Assembly: GCA_030832235.1 (NCBI GenBank)
Contig: JAURJO010000386.1
Location: forward strand, 1-11,833
DNA: 11,833 bases
Source of the DNA: Verrucomicrobiota bacterium
GTDB lineage: Bacteria > Verrucomicrobiota > Verrucomicrobiia > Opitutales > Opitutaceae
Direction: 5' to 3'
Part shown: positions 7,350-11,833 of the stretch, piece after piece
Layout of the letters: every line of letters starts with the position of its first letter
How positions within the stretch are numbered: the stretch's first letter is position 1
The notes under the pieces: generated by a model
The model's database searches: none
The model's input: the letters and a program-made list of their open reading frames with translations, nothing else
Told to the model about the DNA's origin: nothing
Program-made: the position numbers and the translations under genes

Positions 7350-8888
7350 TCATGGCACCCGCGGAGCGACAGGCTTGCCCGCCTCCACAGGATAGAGCGC
7401 ACCATGCCGCTCGAGCTGCGCGACCATGGTCTGCATCATCCGACGCAGTTCCGCGGGACGGGCCGCGGCAAGGTCGTTGGCTTCGTAAGGGTCGTCGGCC
7501 AGATTGAACAATTGGTAATTTGAGCCGCCGGAAACCTCCGAAGGGAAGTAGTGGTAGACCACCTTCCATCCGCCTTCCCGATAGGTCGTGAAGTAGTCTG
7601 TGCGATGGGGCGAATGCGGGTAATGCATCAGAAAGGCGTCCGATCGCGCCGGGTCGCGGCGGCCCGTCAGCAGCGACGCGAGCGGCAGGCCGTCGACCAC
7701 ATGGCCGGCCGGCGCTTTGGTACCCGCGAGGTCCAGCACCGTCGGGAACAAGTCCTGGACCGCACCGAGCTGCGCCTGCGTGCCGCCGACCGCGATCGGC
7801 AGGCGCGATTGGACGGCGGACCCGGCGGCGGGCTTCGCCCACGCCGCGATGAACGGCACGCGCATGCCGCCCTCGTAATGAGAACCTTTCTTGCCGCGCA
7901 GCGGAGCCGCGCAGGCGACGGCGTGCTGATGCCCGAGCGGTGCGTCGGAGCCGTTGTCACCGAGGAAGAAAATCACGGTGTTCTCCGCGACGCCCAGCTT
8001 CTCAAGCTGGTCGAGCAAGTCGCCGAGTGACTTGTCCATCCCTTCGATCAACGTCGCGAACGCCTGGGCCTGCGCAGGCTTTCCGGAGTCGCGGTAATGC
8101 GCGGCGAAACGCGGATCGGAATCGAACGGCGCGTGCACCGCGTAGTGGGCGAAATTCAGAAAAAAGGGCTTTCCCGCCTTCACCGCCTCGCCGATGTGGC
8201 GGTTGGCCTCGAGCGTCAGCGCGTCGCTGAGGAACGTGTCGGTGCCGTGGTATTTTTCCAAACCGGGCACCGCGGCGTTGGAGCGCTTGCCGTTCTTCCC
8301 CGACGCGTAGTTCTGCCGCCCGTAGTAAGTCGCGGGCGCCCCGATCGACGCCCCGCCGACGTTCACGTCGAAACCGATATTCAGAGGGTTCGCGCCCTCG
8401 CTTTCCCGCGGGCCGAAGTGCCCTTTGCCGACATGGATCGTGCGGTAGCCGCTGTCCCGCAGGAGCGAGGCGAGCGTCACGTCACCCTTGCGCAGTCCGC
8501 GCCAGTTCCATTGCGGCGGGCCCTTCGGGCCGGCGTTGTCGTTGTCGGGATTGATCCAGTTGGTCGTGCGGTGCCGCGCCGCGTTCTGCCCGGTCGCGAT
8601 CGCGATGCGCGTCGGCGAGCAGACGCTCATCGCGCTGAAGTTGCTGAACCGGATCCCCCGCGCGGCGAGCCGCTCCATGTTCGGCGTGCGATAGTAGTCG
8701 TTCAACGGGTGCCGCTGCGGACGTCCCGCGGCGTCGGTGAGGAACGGCACCGAGGTGTCCATGACACCCATGTCGTCGACGAGAAAGATGACGACGTTGG
8801 GGCGAGGCGCGGAAGCGGCGGTGACGGGCGTGGAGGGCGCCAGCAGAGCGAGCGAAAATGCGAGGGCCGGGAGCAGCGGATTCTTCAT
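7350..8888 (-). CDS. secreted sulfatase (formylglycine-dependent, S1 family)
   Basis: A 512-aa type I sulfatase that hydrolyses sulfate esters, probably outside the cytoplasm. Residues 1 to about 24 form a Sec signal peptide (hydrophobic core LPALAFSLALLA, Ala-rich cleavage region VTAASA). The mature enzyme starts RPNVVIFLVDDMG, with calcium ligands D38 and D39. The sulfatase signature CSPTRIAIATG places the residue converted to formylglycine at C90, with R94. Other active-site elements are GKGHFG (K155, H157; the more usual form is GKWHLG), H252, LGDNG (D311, N312) and the lysine pair in RGKKGSHYEGGMRVPFI. All catalytic residues are present. The C-terminal part (from about 440) is the small sulfatase subdomain with LFNLADDPYEANDL. 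The ATG at 8888 follows the second sulfatase by 19 nt without a Shine-Dalgarno sequence, so it is probably the downstream gene of a pair. The substrate is unknown; a sulfated polysaccharide is likely. Confidence 0.95.
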   Translation of the reverse strand: MKNPLLPALAFSLALLAPSTPVTAASAPRPNVVIFLVDDMGVMDTSVPFLTDAAGRPQRHPLNDYYRTPNMERLAARGIRFSNFSAMSVCSPTRIAIATGQNAARHRTTNWINPDNDNAGPKGPPQWNWRGLRKGDVTLASLLRDSGYRTIHVGKGHFGPRESEGANPLNIGFDVNVGGASIGAPATYYGRQNYASGKNGKRSNAAVPGLEKYHGTDTFLSDALTLEANRHIGEAVKAGKPFFLNFAHYAVHAPFDSDPRFAAHYRDSGKPAQAQAFATLIEGMDKSLGDLLDQLEKLGVAENTVIFFLGDNGSDAPLGHQHAVACAAPLRGKKGSHYEGGMRVPFIAAWAKPAAGSAVQSRLPIAVGGTQAQLGAVQDLFPTVLDLAGTKAPAGHVVDGLPLASLLTGRRDPARSDAFLMHYPHSPHRTDYFTTYREGGWKVVYHYFPSEVSGGSNYQLFNLADDPYEANDLAAARPAELRRMMQTMVAQLERHGALYPVEAGKPVAPRVP

Positions 8889-8907
8889 GGCGATGGAAAA
8901 AGTGAAC

Positions 8908-10452
8908 TCAGGGCCGGCTGCGGCCGGCGGCGACGATGCCGGCGAGCTCGGATTTCAGGCGGGCGAGAATCTCAGGCTGGGCGGCGGAGAGGTCCTTGGT
9001 CTCCCCGACGTCCTGCGCCAGGTCGAAGAGCTGGAACGCCGGCACGGGCGTGTTGCGCAGCTGCTCCTCGACCCGCTGATTGTAGGCCTGCTTCGAGTCG
9101 TGCCGCACCAGCTTCCAATTGCCGGCGCGATAGCCGTAATTCCCCGCCTGGCCGTTGTCCTGCTGGACCAGCGAGGCGCGTCCCGTGGCGCCGGGACGCC
9201 CGAGCAGCGCGCCGGATACATCGAAGCTATCGGGGAAGCCATTGGCCGGAACGACTCCACCCGCGAGAGCCGCGAAACTGGCGGCGAGATCGATCGTGCA
9301 GACGATCTCATCCGACACTCGCGGCGCGACCACACCCTTCCAGCGCGCGATGAACGGCGTCCGCGTGCCGCCCTCATAAACGCTGTACTTTCCTCCGCGG
9401 AGCGGGCCGCCGGCCCGGTGGTTTCCCCGCTTCTCGAGCGCAAAGTCCACGTAGCCGTCGTCCATGACCGGCCCGTTGTCGGAGCACACGATCACAAGCG
9501 TCTTTTCCGCGAGTCCGAGTCGTTCGAGCGCGGCCGTCACCTCGCCGACGCACCAGTCGAATTGCAGGATGGCATCGCCGCGCGGTCCGAGGCCCGACTT
9601 CCCCTGGAAGCGCTCATGCGGCACGCGCGGCACGTGGGGATCGTGCGACGCCAGGAACAGGAAGAACGGCCGGTCGCGTTCCGCCGTGATCCACGCGACA
9701 GTCTTTTCCACCCAGCGGTCGGCAAGGTCCTCGTCGCGGAACCGCGCCGCGTGGCCCCCGGTGTAAAATCCGATCCGGCTGATGCCGTTGTGGATTGTCT
9801 GATTGTGACCGTTGGACCAATCCATCTTCAGCGTCTTGCGGTGGGAAATGCCGGTAGGATGGTCGGGCGCCGGCGACTTGTCGCCCACCCAGAGCGGATC
9901 CTTCGGGTCGAGTCCGGCGACGCGACCATCCTCGACAAATACCTGGGGCACGCGGTCGTTGGTCGTCGGCAGCAGGAAACTGTAATCAAAGCCGAGTTCG
10001 CGCGGTCCCGGCTTGATTTGGCCGTTCCAATCGGGCCCGGGCGGCGCGCCGAGGCCGAGGTGCCATTTGCCGATGACGGCCGTGCGGTAGCCGGCGCCCT
10101 TGAGGACGGATGCGATAGTGGGCCCTTCGACCGGAACGACGAGAGGACTGTTGGGAGGGGCAATACCCGTTCCCTTACGCCGGAAAGCGTAGGCTCCCGT
10201 CAGGAACGAGTAGCGCGTCGGCGTGCACGTGGAGGCGGAGCAGTAGCCGCCGGTGAAACGCACGCCCTCGGCGGCGAGCCGGTCGATGTTGGGCGTACGC
10301 AACGCCTTGGCGCCATAGGCGGAGACGTCGCCGTAGCCGAGGTCATCGGCCATGATGACGACGAAATTAGGCCGCGCGGCGAAAACGACGGCCGGCAGGA
10401 GTAATGACGGGAAAAGGACGCGCAGGGCGCGCCGCAGGACGCAGCGGTTCAT
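8908..10452 (-). CDS. secreted sulfatase (formylglycine-dependent, arylsulfatase-like)
   Basis: A 514-aa sulfatase, upstream partner of the one ending at 7350 and clearly a different subfamily. The signal peptide covers residues 1 to about 25 (basic start MNRCVLRR, then FPSLLLPAVVFA). The mature start RPNFVVIMADDLGYGD supplies D36 and D37. The signature CTPTRYSFLTG puts the formylglycine cysteine at C76, with R80. Other residues are K129 and H131 (IGKWHLG), H270 and H273 (SHDPHVP), D325 and N326 (SDNGP) and K355 (LRGGKYSVYEGGTRTPFI). The C-terminal subdomain contains NWKLVRHDS and FDLAQDVGETKDL. Both sulfatases need a maturation enzyme (FGE or anSME), and none is in the window. The start at 10452 lacks a Shine-Dalgarno sequence and lies 57 nt after the parB stop, so read-through from parB is possible. 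Confidence 0.95.
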   Translation of the reverse strand: MNRCVLRRALRVLFPSLLLPAVVFAARPNFVVIMADDLGYGDVSAYGAKALRTPNIDRLAAEGVRFTGGYCSASTCTPTRYSFLTGAYAFRRKGTGIAPPNSPLVVPVEGPTIASVLKGAGYRTAVIGKWHLGLGAPPGPDWNGQIKPGPRELGFDYSFLLPTTNDRVPQVFVEDGRVAGLDPKDPLWVGDKSPAPDHPTGISHRKTLKMDWSNGHNQTIHNGISRIGFYTGGHAARFRDEDLADRWVEKTVAWITAERDRPFFLFLASHDPHVPRVPHERFQGKSGLGPRGDAILQFDWCVGEVTAALERLGLAEKTLVIVCSDNGPVMDDGYVDFALEKRGNHRAGGPLRGGKYSVYEGGTRTPFIARWKGVVAPRVSDEIVCTIDLAASFAALAGGVVPANGFPDSFDVSGALLGRPGATGRASLVQQDNGQAGNYGYRAGNWKLVRHDSKQAYNQRVEEQLRNTPVPAFQLFDLAQDVGETKDLSAAQPEILARLKSELAGIVAAGRSRP

Positions 10453-10482
10453 GGGGTGGGGATGAAAACGGACGCAGGAACG

Positions 10483-10498
10483 GCGCCGCGATCGGCGC
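10483..10498 (-). terminator. weak hairpin between parB and the sulfatase pair
   Basis: GCGCCG (10483-10488) and CGGCGC (10493-10498) form a 6-bp stem with a 4-nt loop in the 57-nt gap after parB. On the minus strand the stem is not followed directly by a T-run; a TTTT occurs only about 15 nt later. It may slow but probably not stop transcription from parB into the sulfatases. Confidence 0.25.
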
Positions 10499-10509
10499 AG
10501 GATTCCGGC

Positions 10510-11481
10510 TCAGGCCTCGACGCCGAACTTCTCCAGCAGCCGCTGGAGATCCTCGTTGCCGCGGTACTCGATCACGATCCGGCCCTTTTTGGGCGTATGG
10601 ATAATCGCGACACGCGCGCCGAAGTGGGATCCGAGACGCTTCTCGATTCCCGCCACGGTGGCCGCGTCGCGGGAGGAAACCGGAGCCTTGCCAGCCTTTG
10701 AGGGCGTCGCACCACCAGCGGGCTTGAGGTTGAGCGCGAGCTTTTCCGTGGCGCGGACGCTAAGCCCCTCCTCGATCACCCGGCGGGCCAGCACCAGGCG
10801 GCTCGATGCATCCTGCACGCCGAGAAGCACCTTGGCGTGGCCGACGCTGAGCAGGTTCTTCGAGATGTAGCCCTGGGTCTCCGAGTCGAGGGATAGCAGG
10901 CGAAGGGAGTTGGCGACCGAGGCGCGGCCCTTCCCCACCCGCTCCGCGGCGGTTTCCTGCGTGAGATCAAAATCGCGGATCAGGCTGGCGTAACCCAGCG
11001 CCTCCTCGATGGCGTTGAGGCCCTCTCGCTGCAGGTTCTCAATGAGACCGAGCGCGGCGGAGGAAGCGTTGCTGGCCTCGACGACCCGCGCGGGAATCAC
11101 GCGGATTTTCAGCATTTGAAACGCCCGCCAACGACGCTCACCGGCGATGAGTTGGAAACGGTCCCCGGCCTTGCGCACGACCACGGGCTGCAACAAGCCC
11201 TCCGAGCGGATGCTCTCGGCAAGCTCGCTCAAGTGCTCCGGCGCGATCTCCTTGCGCGCCTGATAAGGACTCGGGTCGATGAGATTGACCGCGACCTCCT
11301 GATAACCGGGAGCGGAGGGAGCCGCAGGGGCGGCCGCCGCCGGCGCGGTGGCGGGCTTGGACGCGGAAGGCGCGGCAGCAGCGGCCGGGGCAGGCGCGGG
11401 CTGGGTGGTTACGACAGGCTTGGAGGCGGCGATGAGGCCTCCGAGGCCGCGACCGAGACGAGATTTTTGGGGTGCCGGCAT
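10510..11481 (-). CDS. parB: chromosome-partitioning protein ParB
   Basis: A 323-aa CTP-dependent DNA clamp that loads at parS sites and works with ParA to segregate the chromosome origin. The N-terminus has the ParA-stimulating box RLGRGLGGLI (8-17), followed by a low-complexity Ala/Pro linker (about 22-59). The ParB/CTPase domain begins near residue 60, with DPSPYQARKEI, GERRWRA (114-120, the CTP-binding signature) and ENLQR (148-152). A helix-turn-helix follows (about 172-195, LTQETAAERVGKGRASVANS). The C-terminal dimerisation domain ends at about 323 (RIVIEYRGNEDLQRLLEKFG). The length is normal. The start at 11481 is 5 nt after the stop of the LysM gene; GGGAGG at 11494-11499, inside that gene's last codons, is a likely but rather distant (12 nt) Shine-Dalgarno. 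parA is not in the window, and I found no parS-like 16-mer. Confidence 0.97.
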   Translation of the reverse strand: MPAPQKSRLGRGLGGLIAASKPVVTTQPAPAPAAAAAPSASKPATAPAAAAPAAPSAPGYQEVAVNLIDPSPYQARKEIAPEHLSELAESIRSEGLLQPVVVRKAGDRFQLIAGERRWRAFQMLKIRVIPARVVEASNASSAALGLIENLQREGLNAIEEALGYASLIRDFDLTQETAAERVGKGRASVANSLRLLSLDSETQGYISKNLLSVGHAKVLLGVQDASSRLVLARRVIEEGLSVRATEKLALNLKPAGGATPSKAGKAPVSSRDAATVAGIEKRLGSHFGARVAIIHTPKKGRIVIEYRGNEDLQRLLEKFGVEA

Positions 11482-11486
11482 GGGTG

Positions 11487-11833
11487 CTATTTTCCTCCCG
11501 GAATGAAGAGCGTCTGACCGACCGTGATGCGAGAAGGATCTGTGAGGCGGTTGGCGTTGATGATGTCCTGCTGACGCGCACCGGTCTTCCGAGCGATGGT
11601 CGCGAGCGTGTCGCCTTTCTGCACAGTGTAGCTCACGCCCTCCTTGGGAAAGTCCTCCGCGAACGTCACCCCACCCGTGGGCTTGGCGCCACCCTTGGCC
11701 ATCGAGTCGAGCGCGGCATTGGTCTGCTTCGCCAGCTTTTCCATCTGGGAGGCGACCTGTTGGAGCGTCTCGGTCTTGGAGGAAGCGATCGCGGCGCGCA
11801 GGTCGCGGTTCAGTTCGGCGAGCGCCTCCTTGA
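11487..11833 (-). CDS. LysM-domain protein, N-terminus outside window
   Basis: The C-terminal 114 residues of a larger protein. The frame stays open to the right edge, so the ATG at 11744 is probably internal. Reading in from the edge, the visible part begins with an alpha-helical, probably coiled-coil region (KEALAELNRDLRAAIASS, then LQQVASQMEKLAKQTNAALD). A Gly-rich linker (about 11690-11640) follows. The protein ends with a single complete LysM domain (about 11630-11499) showing SYTVQKGDTLATIARKTG, IINANRL and VGQTLFIP. LysM binds the GlcNAc backbone of peptidoglycan, so the protein should be exported or anchored in the envelope; the signal peptide would be outside the window. It sits directly upstream of parB in the same orientation with a 5-nt gap. 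Its role is unknown. Confidence 0.9.
   Translation of the reverse strand, partial: KEALAELNRDLRAAIASSKTETLQQVASQMEKLAKQTNAALDSMAKGGAKPTGGVTFAEDFPKEGVSYTVQKGDTLATIARKTGARQQDIINANRLTDPSRITVGQTLFIPGGK
11494..11499 (-). promoter_or_regulatory. probable Shine-Dalgarno of parB inside the upstream LysM gene
   Basis: GGGAGG on the minus strand lies in the final codons (PGGK-stop) of the LysM gene, 12 nt before the parB ATG. The spacing is longer than ideal. It suggests translational coupling of the two genes. Confidence 0.45.

Noticed and set aside
8737..10404. A 555-codon open frame on the plus strand, and another at 8097-9353
   Set aside because: Both lie antisense to the two sulfatases, which carry complete signal peptides and catalytic motifs. 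The antisense products are Arg/Gly/Ala-rich with no domain. Long antisense frames are expected in GC-rich genes.
1..11833. parS site near parB
   Set aside because: I scanned for TGTTTCACGTGAAACA-like sequence and saw only partial half-sites, such as the GTGTTTCGCG region near 2332 and TTGTTTCGCC near 6986, with no matching second half.
1..11833. CRISPR array, tRNA/rRNA genes, insertion sequences, phage attachment sites
   Set aside because: No regularly spaced repeats, cloverleaf-like sequences, transposase motifs or paired terminal repeats were seen on reading both strands.

Overview
The window is GC-rich, densely coded bacterial chromosome with about 90-95% coding sequence. The gene content suggests a Verrucomicrobiota bacterium, probably close to Opitutaceae. 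The reasons are the short HPF with the start MNSQNTHEVIVSGIHLEL, secreted arylsulfatase-type enzymes, a large SNF2-type helicase, Ala/Pro-rich linkers, and starts that mostly lack Shine-Dalgarno sequences. This assignment rests on recalled family resemblance, not on a search.

Layout from left to right. (1) Plus strand: a SNF2-family ATPase cut by the left edge (1-2238), followed after 6 nt by a fumarylacetoacetase-fold enzyme most like 2-dehydro-3-deoxy-D-arabinonate dehydratase (2245-3069). (2) Converging on it, with 13 nt between, is pyrD on the minus strand (3083-4147), the quinone-linked dihydroorotate dehydrogenase. (3) A 191-nt divergent intergenic region leads to an unrecognised 264-aa protein with a very acidic C-terminal tail (4339-5133, plus). 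(4) A minus-strand pair encodes a short-chain dehydrogenase (6003-6830) and an RluA-type pseudouridine synthase (5179-6006), coupled by a GTGA overlap. (5) Head to head with that pair is a short ribosome hibernation factor (hpf/raiA, 6892-7266, plus), followed by a clear intrinsic terminator. (6) The rest is one minus-strand run, transcribed right to left: a LysM protein cut by the right edge (11487-11833), parB (10510-11481), and two secreted formylglycine-type sulfatases (8908-10452 and 7350-8888).

Functionally this is mostly housekeeping: pyrimidine synthesis, RNA modification, ribosome hibernation and chromosome segregation. Beside it sits a small catabolic module, the two exported sulfatases, which probably remove sulfate from polysaccharides or similar substrates. 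No tRNA, rRNA, CRISPR array, transposase or phage gene was seen. I found no clear new multi-gene system. The items most worth a second look are the acidic-tail protein, the LysM-parB coupling, the isolated KdaD-like enzyme, the sulfatase pair beside parB, and the shared CATG between the divergent SDR and hpf starts.
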